Positions 9,443 through 16,658 of a stretch of DNA of 37,095 bases are shown here, piece after piece. The position numbers and the translations under genes are program-made. Location: positions 1 through 37,095 of the forward strand of contig JAKDNM010000025.1 of the NCBI GenBank assembly GCA_030456445.1, read 5' to 3'. Positions within the stretch are counted from its first letter, which is position 1. Each line of letters opens with the position of its first letter. The notes beneath the pieces were generated by a model. It was not told where the DNA came from, ran no database searches, and saw nothing but the letters and a program-made list of their open reading frames with translations. This stretch comes from Hyphomicrobiales bacterium. GTDB taxonomy: Bacteria; Pseudomonadota; Alphaproteobacteria; Rhizobiales; Rhizobiaceae.

Positions 9443-10360
9443 ATGGTTCCCGACACCCACACCCCCCCCGCTTCATTGCGCGAGCTTTTGCATTTTTATG
9501 CGGATGCCGGTGCCGACGAGGCACTGGCGGAAGAAGCGCCGAACCGGTTCGTGGAGAAGACGCCACAGCGCATTCCCCCCCTTCGCGGCGAGATGCCGGA
9601 CAGGACGGAGAGGGGTGCTGTCCCGCCAGATTCTCAGGGAAGCGAGGCCGGTAAAGCGATCCAAGACAGGCGCTCTACAGCGTCCCCTTCCCCGCCGGGC
9701 ATATCCCGTACAAATGGCGAGGTCAGCCGGCCTCGACACGCCGCCGCTATTCCCGACGGGGCGCAGGTGGCGCGGGCGCGCGAGCTTGCCCGCGAGGCAA
9801 GGACGCTGGACGAATTGCGCCAACAGCTTGCCGCCTTCGACGGCTGCAATTTGAAATTCACGGCCAAGAACCTCGTCTTCGCCGACGGCAACGCCGAAGC
9901 CGACCTGATGCTCGTCGGCGAGGCGCCGGGACGGGACGAGGATATCGAGGGCCTGCCCTTCGTCGGCCGCTCCGGCCAGCTTCTGAACCGGATGCTGGCG
10001 GCTATCGGGCGCGACCGGCAATCGGCCTACATCGCCAATGTGATCCCCTGGCGGCCGCCGGGAAACCGCACGCCGACACCGATCGAAACCGAGATCTGCC
10101 GGCCTTTCATCGAGCGCCAGATCGAACTGGTCGCACCTAAAGTGCTGGTCACGCTCGGCAATCCGTCGACGAAGACCCTATTGAACACGCAGGTCGGCAT
10201 CATGCGGATACGCGGCAACTGGCAGGAGCACAGGACCGCCGGCGGCCTTGCAATTCCCGCGATGCCGACGCTGCATCCGGCCTATCTCTTGCGCAACCCG
10301 GCAGCCAAAAAACTGGCTTGGCGTGATTTCCTCGAAATAAAGGCGCGGCTGGCGAATTGA
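9443..10360 (+). CDS. Family 4-like uracil-DNA glycosylase with atypical Fe-S ligands
   Basis: This 305-residue protein should excise uracil from DNA to start base excision repair. The core (about 125-300) has motif A GEAPGRDED, the GLPFVGRSG loop, RPPGNRTPTP, and motif B HPAYLLR. The N-terminus (SLRELLHFYADAGADEAL) resembles rhizobial homologues. Only two cysteines occur in the whole protein (in DGCNLKF and ETEICRPF). Aligned by eye to standard family 4 enzymes, the first and third cluster ligands are replaced (the third by Trp in NVIPWRPPGNR), so a 4Fe-4S cluster is unlikely. Residues 44-95 are a low-similarity linker encoded by a palindromic repeat. The start is uncertain: no ribosome binding site is visible, and 9443 was chosen from the homologous N-terminus. 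Confidence 0.88.
   Translation: MVPDTHTPPASLRELLHFYADAGADEALAEEAPNRFVEKTPQRIPPLRGEMPDRTERGAVPPDSQGSEAGKAIQDRRSTASPSPPGISRTNGEVSRPRHAAAIPDGAQVARARELAREARTLDELRQQLAAFDGCNLKFTAKNLVFADGNAEADLMLVGEAPGRDEDIEGLPFVGRSGQLLNRMLAAIGRDRQSAYIANVIPWRPPGNRTPTPIETEICRPFIERQIELVAPKVLVTLGNPSTKTLLNTQVGIMRIRGNWQEHRTAGGLAIPAMPTLHPAYLLRNPAAKKLAWRDFLEIKARLAN
9572..9726. repeat. Palindromic element inside the uracil-DNA glycosylase gene
   Basis: The left arm (about 9573-9613) and right arm (about 9682-9722) are imperfect inverted copies. The reverse complement of the left arm contains CCGGCATCTCGCC and the right arm contains CGGGCATATCCCG at the matching place. The element is read through in frame as a Pro/Arg/Ser-rich segment (PPLRGEMPDRTE to SPPGISRTNGE) between the N-terminal helix and the catalytic core. 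I recall similar translated segments in other Mesorhizobium-type proteins. Boundaries are approximate. Confidence 0.6.
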
Positions 10361-10408
10361 TTCAGCTGCCGCCGGCAAGCCTTTGTTCGCAGAGACAATT
10401 CCACCTGT

Positions 10409-11320
10409 TCATTGCGGCGGCACCAGCTTGCGCGCCGCGCCGCGCGGCAGGCCAAGATGCTGCTCACGCCAGATTATGAACAACCCTGCCCCCACGACGA
10501 TAGCACCGCCGACGATCGTATAGGCCGTCGGGATGTCCCCGAAGACGAAGTAGCCGGCCGCGATCGCCAGGATCATCGAGGTATATTCGAAGGGCGCGAT
10601 GACCGACATGCCGGCATGGCGATAGCTCTCGGTCAGCAGGATTTGACCAAGGCCGCCGCAGATGCCGGCAAAGACCAGACAGGTGAGTTGCCCCTGCGTG
10701 AGGCTCGGCCAGCCGAACGGCAGTGTGATCAGCGACATGACGGTCGCGGTAACGGAGAAATAGAGCACGATCGTCGCCGACGATTCGGATTTCACCAGCC
10801 GGCGCACCAGCAGCATGGCGATACCCGAAACCAGCGCGGCGCAAAGCAGCGAGACTGCGCCCAGCGCTTGTTTCTGGCCAAATCCCTCCGGTGAGGAAAA
10901 AAGCGTCAGGTTGGGCCACGAGATGATGACCACGCCGACGAAGCCTACCCCAACTGCGCTCCAGCGATATACGCGTACCAATTCTCCGAGGAAGATCGCG
11001 CTCAGTGCCACGACGATCAGCGGCTGCGCATAGTTGATCGTGATCGCCTCCGGCAGCGGCAGGCGGGTCAGGCCATAGAAGCTGAACCACATGCCGACGA
11101 CGCCGACAACGCCGCGCGCCACATGGCTGAAAGGATGCCTGGTCTGGAAGGATCTGAGCAATTGCCGCCGCCAGGCGAAGACGACCATGATCGGCAGGAT
11201 CGCGAAGAGCGAGCGGTAGAAGGCGATCTGCCCTGTCGGCAGTTCTCCCGACGCCTTGATGAGGGTCGACATCGCCACGAAGACGATGACGGACAGGACC
11301 TTCAGCACAATCGCCGTCAT
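10409..11320 (-). CDS. DMT superfamily transporter with two EamA domains
   Basis: This protein of about 303 residues is an inner-membrane transporter of the drug/metabolite family. It has about ten hydrophobic segments and two EamA repeats, the first ending around the GELVRVYRWSAVGVGFVGV segment and the second around GDIPTAYTIVGGAIVVGAGL. The substrate cannot be told from sequence. I chose the ATG at 11320 (MTAIVLKVLSVIVF), where the first membrane helix begins. The frame stays open to an ATG at 11464, which would add a charged, non-homologous leader and overlap the end of the upstream molybdenum hydroxylase gene. With 11320 the two genes are 107 bases apart on the same strand. It ends 48 bases from the convergent glycosylase gene. 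Confidence 0.87.
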   Translation of the reverse strand: MTAIVLKVLSVIVFVAMSTLIKASGELPTGQIAFYRSLFAILPIMVVFAWRRQLLRSFQTRHPFSHVARGVVGVVGMWFSFYGLTRLPLPEAITINYAQPLIVVALSAIFLGELVRVYRWSAVGVGFVGVVIISWPNLTLFSSPEGFGQKQALGAVSLLCAALVSGIAMLLVRRLVKSESSATIVLYFSVTATVMSLITLPFGWPSLTQGQLTCLVFAGICGGLGQILLTESYRHAGMSVIAPFEYTSMILAIAAGYFVFGDIPTAYTIVGGAIVVGAGLFIIWREQHLGLPRGAARKLVPPQ

Positions 11321-11427
11321 CGGCCGGCCGGTGTCCTCGTCGGTGACGACGGCATGGCATGGCGCCGCTACCGCCGACCCTTCCGGACAATCCGGTTCCG
11401 CTTCCCCCGGAAGCGGCCCGCTTCCCC

Positions 11428-13734
11428 TCACTTCGCCTTCGTCGCCTCCTGGATGGCGTTCCACACCCGTCCCGGCGTGGTCGGCATGTCGATGTGCCTT
11501 ATCCCATAGGCCCTGTAGAGCGCGTCGGTCACCGCACTCAGCGCCGCCGGCGTGGCGCCGATCGTGCCGGCCTCGCCCGCACCCTTGATGCCGAGCGCGT
11601 TCGTCGTGGACGGCACATTGTGCGTTTCGAAGGAGAAGAACGGGAAATCGTCGGCGCGCGGCATGGTGTAGTCCATGAAGCTCGCGGTCAGAAGCTGGCC
11701 ATCGTCCGAATAGACCGTCTTCTCCGTCAGCGCCTGGGCGATGCCCTGCACGATGCCGCCATGGATCTGGCCGGCAAGCAGAATCGGGTTTACGGTAGCG
11801 CCGAAATCATCGACGATCGTGTAGGCGACGACCTTCGTTACGCCGGTCTCGGGATCGATCTCGACCTCGCAGATATGGGTGCCGTTCGGGTAGGTGCATT
11901 CCTCCTGCACGAATTCGCCCTTGCCCTTGAGGTCTTCGGGGTTCTTCGCGGCCTTGGCGATCGCTGCAAAATCGATCACGCGGTCGGTGCCGGCGATGCG
12001 CGCCGTGCCGTCCGCAAGCTCGATGTCGCCGGCGGAAGCTTCCAGTTCGTCGGCGGCGATCTTCTTGATCTTTTCCGCCAGATCCTCGCCGGCGCGCGCC
12101 GACGAAACGCCGCCGAGCGGGACGGAACGCGAACCGCCCGTTCCGCCGCCAGCGCTCAGTTCGTCGGTGTCGCCCTGCCGCACCGTGATCTTGTCGATGT
12201 CGAGGTTCAGTTTCTCGGCGACGAACTGCGCGTAGGCGGTCGCGTGCCCCTGCCCGTTCGATTGCGTGCCGATCTTCAGGGTGACGGTGCCGTCTTTATG
12301 CAATTCGACGAAGGCCGGCTCCGATCCGGGGAAGGCACAGGCCTCGATATAGGTGGACATGCCGATGCCACGGATCTTGCCGTCCTTCGTCGACTGCGCC
12401 AGGCGCTTGTCGAAACTTTCCCAGCCGGCCCGCTCCATCGCCCGCGTCATGTGGCCGTTAAGGTCGCCGGTGTCGTACATGCGGCCGGTCTGGGTCTTGT
12501 AGGGGAATTGCTTGATGAAGTTGCGCCTGCGGATTTCCTCGCGCGGAAGGCGGAGATCGCGCGCGCATTCGTCGACCAGCTTCTCCAGCAGGAAGGCGGC
12601 CTCCGGGCGCCCTGCCCCGCGATAGGCGTCCACCGGCACGGTATTCGTGTAGACGCAGGTCACATCCACGTCGATCGCCGGGAGGTCATAGACGCCGGTC
12701 GACATGGTGACGCCGAGATAGGGGATGAACGGGCCGTATTGCGAGGTGTAGGCGCCGAGATTGGCGATAAGGTTCACTCGGAGCGCAAGGAAATGACCGT
12801 CCTTGTCCATGGCCATTTCGGCGGTGACGAAATTATCGCGTCCCTGCGTGTCGGAGAGGAAGTGCTCGCCGCGATCCGCCGTCCACTTGACAGGCGCGCC
12901 GAGGCGCTTGGCCGCCTCCAGCACCAGCACGTATTCGCGATAGGCGAAGGTTTTGGTGCCGAAGCCGCCGCCGACATCGGGCGTGACGACGCGCAGCTTC
13001 TCCGTCGGCACCTTCAGCGCCTCCTTGGCGATGATGTCGCGCACGCCGTGCACGCCCTGCGTGCCGGCGGTGAGGACATAGCGGTCCTCGTCGGCGCGCC
13101 ATTCACCGACCGCCGAGCGCACCTCCATGTAGTTGGTGATGAGCCGGTTGTTGACGAACTCGATGCGCGTGACGCTTGCTGCCTTCTTGAAGGCCGCGGC
13201 CGTCTTTTCCTTGTCGCCGATATGGTTGTAGACGACCTTGTTCGAGCCAAGTTCGGGCCAGACCAGCGGTGCATCCTTGTCGAGCGCATGGCGCGTATCC
13301 GCCACCGCTTCCTCGCTGTCGTAGTCGACCTCGATCAGTTCGGCGGCGTCCTGTGCCTGAGCCCGGCTGTCCGCCACGATGAAGGCGACCGCATCGCCGA
13401 CATGATGGACCCGGTCGCGGCAGAGGATCGGGATGTCGCGATTCGGCGGCAGCGTACCGTCCGGCTGCTTTTGCATGCCGTGCGACTGGAGGTCGCCGAG
13501 ATGGGCAATATCCTTGCCCGTCAACACCAGCCGGACGCCGGGCGCCTTTTTGGCTTCCCCGGCCGACACCACCTTGAAGCTTGCATTTGCCACAGGCGAG
13601 CGCAGCACATAGCCGTAGAGCATGCCGGGGAGCGTGATATCGTCCGTGTAGCGTCCCTTTCCGGTAATAAACGCGTTGTCTTCCTTGCGAAGAACCGATG
13701 CGCCCATGCCGAATTTCGGCGTTATGACGTTCAT
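11428..13734 (-). CDS. Xanthine dehydrogenase-family molybdopterin-binding subunit (form II CoxL-like)
   Basis: This 768-residue protein is the large, molybdenum-cofactor subunit of a xanthine oxidase-family hydroxylase. It has the N-terminal a/b hammerhead domain (ITGKGRYTDDI), the GGGFGTK motif, the AYRGAGRPE segment (near residue 370) that marks form II CO dehydrogenase-like proteins rather than true CoxL (AYRCSFR), and GIKGAGEAGTIG near 715 with the catalytic Glu. It is therefore unlikely to be a genuine CO dehydrogenase, and the substrate is unknown. The partner FAD (CoxM) and 2Fe-2S (CoxS) subunit genes are not adjacent: upstream is divergent pepN, downstream a transporter. An AGGA box lies 6 bases before the ATG. 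Confidence 0.92.
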   Translation of the reverse strand: MNVITPKFGMGASVLRKEDNAFITGKGRYTDDITLPGMLYGYVLRSPVANASFKVVSAGEAKKAPGVRLVLTGKDIAHLGDLQSHGMQKQPDGTLPPNRDIPILCRDRVHHVGDAVAFIVADSRAQAQDAAELIEVDYDSEEAVADTRHALDKDAPLVWPELGSNKVVYNHIGDKEKTAAAFKKAASVTRIEFVNNRLITNYMEVRSAVGEWRADEDRYVLTAGTQGVHGVRDIIAKEALKVPTEKLRVVTPDVGGGFGTKTFAYREYVLVLEAAKRLGAPVKWTADRGEHFLSDTQGRDNFVTAEMAMDKDGHFLALRVNLIANLGAYTSQYGPFIPYLGVTMSTGVYDLPAIDVDVTCVYTNTVPVDAYRGAGRPEAAFLLEKLVDECARDLRLPREEIRRRNFIKQFPYKTQTGRMYDTGDLNGHMTRAMERAGWESFDKRLAQSTKDGKIRGIGMSTYIEACAFPGSEPAFVELHKDGTVTLKIGTQSNGQGHATAYAQFVAEKLNLDIDKITVRQGDTDELSAGGGTGGSRSVPLGGVSSARAGEDLAEKIKKIAADELEASAGDIELADGTARIAGTDRVIDFAAIAKAAKNPEDLKGKGEFVQEECTYPNGTHICEVEIDPETGVTKVVAYTIVDDFGATVNPILLAGQIHGGIVQGIAQALTEKTVYSDDGQLLTASFMDYTMPRADDFPFFSFETHNVPSTTNALGIKGAGEAGTIGATPAALSAVTDALYRAYGIRHIDMPTTPGRVWNAIQEATKAK

Positions 13735-13861
13735 GGCTTATCCTGCTTGGCGTGGAAATGATCGGCTGCACCGGCGGATAGTTTTGTCGAGCAGTCGTTT
13801 CGTGTAAAGAGCAGCGCGTCAATTTTGTTATGCCAGCGTGCCGCTTGCGGGAAGGTCCATG

Positions 13862-16501
13862 ATGCGTTCGGATACAGGCCAGGCCTTTCGCCTGGAGGAT
13901 TACCGTCCAACCGACTACCTGATCCCACTGACGCATCTGGATATCGACCTGTCGCCCGAAGCAACCCTGGTCACCGCCGAGCTGACGTTCGAACGGCGCG
14001 CCGGCGTTCCCGACACCACACCTCTCGTGCTCGACGGCGACGGGCTGGAACTCGCCGGTCTCGCCATAGACGGAAAACCGGCAAAGCCCGACGATTTCGA
14101 AGTGACGCCCGACCGCCTGACCGTCAAGCCGCCGCGCGCCAGGCGATTCGTGCTGACGATCAGGACGCGGCTTTCGCCCCAAAACAACACTCAACTCATG
14201 GGGCTTTACCGCTCGAACGGCGTCTATTGCACGCAATGCGAGGCGGAAGGGTTTCGCCGCATCACCTATTTCCTCGACCGGCCGGACGTTCTTTCGGTCT
14301 ATAGCGTGCGTATCGAAGCGCCGAAGAAAGACGCACCGCTCCTTCTCTCCAACGGCAATCCCGGCGCGCGTGGCGACCTCGACGGCGAGCGCCATTACGC
14401 AGAATGGAACGACCCCTTCCCCAAGCCCTCCTACCTGTTCGCGCTCGTCGCCGGCGACCTCGGCTCGATAAAGGACCATTTCGTTACACAATCGGGCCGC
14501 AAGGTCGAACTCCGCATTTATGTCGAGCACGGCAAGGAATCGCGGGCATCATATGCAATGGATGCCTTGAAGCGCTCCATGCGCTGGGACGAGGAGAAGT
14601 TCGGCCGCGAATACGATCTCGACGTATTCAACATCGTCGCCGTCTCCGATTTCAACATGGGGGCGATGGAGAACAAGGGGCTGAACGTATTCAACGACAA
14701 ATACGTGCTCGCCGACGAGGAAACCGCGACAGACGCCGACTATGCCAATATCGAGGCGGTGATCGCGCACGAATATTTCCACAATTGGACGGGCAACAGA
14801 ATCACTTGCCGGGACTGGTTCCAGCTTTGCCTGAAGGAAGGGCTGACCGTTTTCCGCGACCATGAATTCTCCGCCGACCAGCGCTCGCGCGCGGTGAAGC
14901 GCATCGCCGAGGTCAGGACGCTGCGCGCCCATCAGTTCCCCGAGGACCAGGGACCGCTCGCACATCCGGTCCGGCCGCGGCGCTACCGCGAGATCAACAA
15001 TTTCTACACGGCGACCGTCTACGAGAAGGGCTCCGAGGTCGTGCGCATGATCCGCACCATCCTCGGCGAAGAGGCGTTCCGGCGCGGCATGGACCTCTAT
15101 TTCGAGCGCCATGACGGCGAGGCGGCGACCATCGAGGATTTTTTGAAAGTCTTCGAGGATGCTTCCGGGCAGGATCTGTCGCAATTCTTGCTCTGGTACA
15201 ACCAGGCGGGAACGCCGAACCTGACGGTAAAGACCTCGCACGACCCGGCATCCGCCGAACTTATCCTCGATATCGAGCAATCAACGCCGCCGACGCCAAC
15301 CGAAAGCCGCAAGCGGCTGATGCACATTCCGCTGGCCTTCGGGCTGGTTGACCGCAACGGCCACGACGCGGCCTACACCTCGGTCGAAGGTGCGGCCGTT
15401 GAAAACGGCATCATCCATATTCGCAAGCGCCGCCATCAGGTGCGCTTCGGCGGCTTTCCGCAGCGGCCGATAGTCTCGCTCAACCGTGGCTTTTCGGCAC
15501 CGATCACTCTGTCGGTCCAGCAGAGGAGCGAGGACAGGATTTTCCTCGCCCGGCACGACCGCGACCTCTACTCTCGCTGGCAGGCGCTGAATACGCTTTT
15601 CACGGATGCGTTGATCGCCGCCTCGCGCCAGCTTCGCGGCGGCAAGCTGCCAAAATTCAGTGCCGGGACGATCGCGCTTGCCGGCATCACCGCCGAGGAC
15701 GAAACTCTGGAGCCAGCCTATCGCGCGTTGGCGCTCACGCTGCCTGGCGAGGCTGACATCGCTCGTGAGATCGGCAGCAACATCGACCCAGACGCGATCT
15801 TCGAGGCGCGCGAAGCGCTCATCTCGGCGATCGCCGCCGCCAATGGCGAAGTGTTCGTGGAGCTTTACGGCAAGCTCTCCGACAACGCGCCGTTCAGGCC
15901 CGACGCGGCGAGCGCCGGCCGGCGAGCCTTGCGCAACGTATTGCTCGACTACCTCTCGGCCGAAGGCGGTCCGACGCGCGCTGCCGACCAATACGGGACG
16001 GCCACCAATATGACCGATCGCGCGGCGGCGCTTACGGTGCTGGCGCACCGACATCAGGGTTCGGCGGCGGCGGCCGCGGCACTTACCGCTTTCGAGGAGC
16101 GCTACGGAGCGGACCCGCTGGTGATGGACAAATGGTTCACGATCCAGGCGACCGTTCCAGGCCCTCACACGGTGGAAAGCGTGGCCGCGCTGATGGAGCA
16201 CAAGCGCTTCTCCATGGCCAACCCCAACCGGGTCCGTGCGCTGATCGGCACCTTCGCCACCGCCAACCAGACCGGTTTCAACCGTTATGATGGCGCCGGC
16301 TACCGGCTATTCGGCGAAACGGTATTGAAGGTGGAAAAGCGCAACCCGCAGGTCGCTGCAAGGCTTGCCACCGCGCTCAGGTCGTGGCGCTCGTTCGAAC
16401 CGGAACGGCAGGAGCAGGCCAGGCTCGTGCTTGCCGGGATCGCCTCCACACCCGGCCTTTCCGCCGATTTGCGCGACATTGTCGAGCGGACGCTGGCGTA
16501 G
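13862..16501 (+). CDS. pepN: Aminopeptidase N (M1 family metallopeptidase)
   Basis: PepN is a cytoplasmic zinc aminopeptidase that removes N-terminal residues from peptides. The product is 879 residues, matching bacterial PepN. It has the exopeptidase motif GAMENKGLNVF, the zinc site HEYFH (His303, Glu304, His307) and the third ligand Glu326 in LKEGLTVF. The C-terminal helical domains of the PepN type follow. Two tandem ATGs occur at 13859 and 13862. GGGAAGG at 13849-13855 gives a 6-base spacing to the second, and relatives begin MRTDTGQ, so 13862 is preferred. It is divergent from the molybdenum hydroxylase gene across about 127 bases. Confidence 0.96.
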   Translation: MRSDTGQAFRLEDYRPTDYLIPLTHLDIDLSPEATLVTAELTFERRAGVPDTTPLVLDGDGLELAGLAIDGKPAKPDDFEVTPDRLTVKPPRARRFVLTIRTRLSPQNNTQLMGLYRSNGVYCTQCEAEGFRRITYFLDRPDVLSVYSVRIEAPKKDAPLLLSNGNPGARGDLDGERHYAEWNDPFPKPSYLFALVAGDLGSIKDHFVTQSGRKVELRIYVEHGKESRASYAMDALKRSMRWDEEKFGREYDLDVFNIVAVSDFNMGAMENKGLNVFNDKYVLADEETATDADYANIEAVIAHEYFHNWTGNRITCRDWFQLCLKEGLTVFRDHEFSADQRSRAVKRIAEVRTLRAHQFPEDQGPLAHPVRPRRYREINNFYTATVYEKGSEVVRMIRTILGEEAFRRGMDLYFERHDGEAATIEDFLKVFEDASGQDLSQFLLWYNQAGTPNLTVKTSHDPASAELILDIEQSTPPTPTESRKRLMHIPLAFGLVDRNGHDAAYTSVEGAAVENGIIHIRKRRHQVRFGGFPQRPIVSLNRGFSAPITLSVQQRSEDRIFLARHDRDLYSRWQALNTLFTDALIAASRQLRGGKLPKFSAGTIALAGITAEDETLEPAYRALALTLPGEADIAREIGSNIDPDAIFEAREALISAIAAANGEVFVELYGKLSDNAPFRPDAASAGRRALRNVLLDYLSAEGGPTRAADQYGTATNMTDRAAALTVLAHRHQGSAAAAAALTAFEERYGADPLVMDKWFTIQATVPGPHTVESVAALMEHKRFSMANPNRVRALIGTFATANQTGFNRYDGAGYRLFGETVLKVEKRNPQVAARLATALRSWRSFEPERQEQARLVLAGIASTPGLSADLRDIVERTLA

Positions 16502-16569
16502 GAAACGTCTCGACACGATCCGACGAGAAAATTTATCCGCGCTTGACGGCTAAAAGGACTGGACAAGGC

Positions 16570-16599
16570 GAATCACCTTTGATTCTTTATGGACGATTC
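16570..16599. promoter_or_regulatory. Cluster of three GANTC (CcrM methylation) sites upstream of the PleC-type kinase
   Basis: GAATC at 16570-16574, GATTC at 16581-16585 and GATTC at 16595-16599 fall within 30 bases in the 157-base gap before the kinase start. In alphaproteobacteria CcrM methylates GANTC, and such sites are enriched in promoters of cell-cycle genes controlled by CcrM and GcrA. That these sites regulate the kinase is inferred. I could not place a firm -35/-10 pair here. Confidence 0.45.
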
Positions 16600-16658
16600 G
16601 GAAGTGCGGCGTAGCGCGTAATCATTTTCAGGCAGTTTTATTAGAGGAGCCATCTGGA

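Noticed and set aside
7464-9566. Long open frame (700 codons) opposite the ETF-QO gene
   Set aside because: Antisense shadow of a fully recognisable gene.
11428-13734. Aerobic CO dehydrogenase (CoxL form I)
   Set aside because: The active-site segment is AYRGAGR, not AYRCSFR, and coxM and coxS are absent nearby.
11359-13761. Long open frame (800 codons) opposite the CoxL-like gene
   Set aside because: Arg/His/Asp-rich shadow; the minus-strand gene has all expected family motifs.
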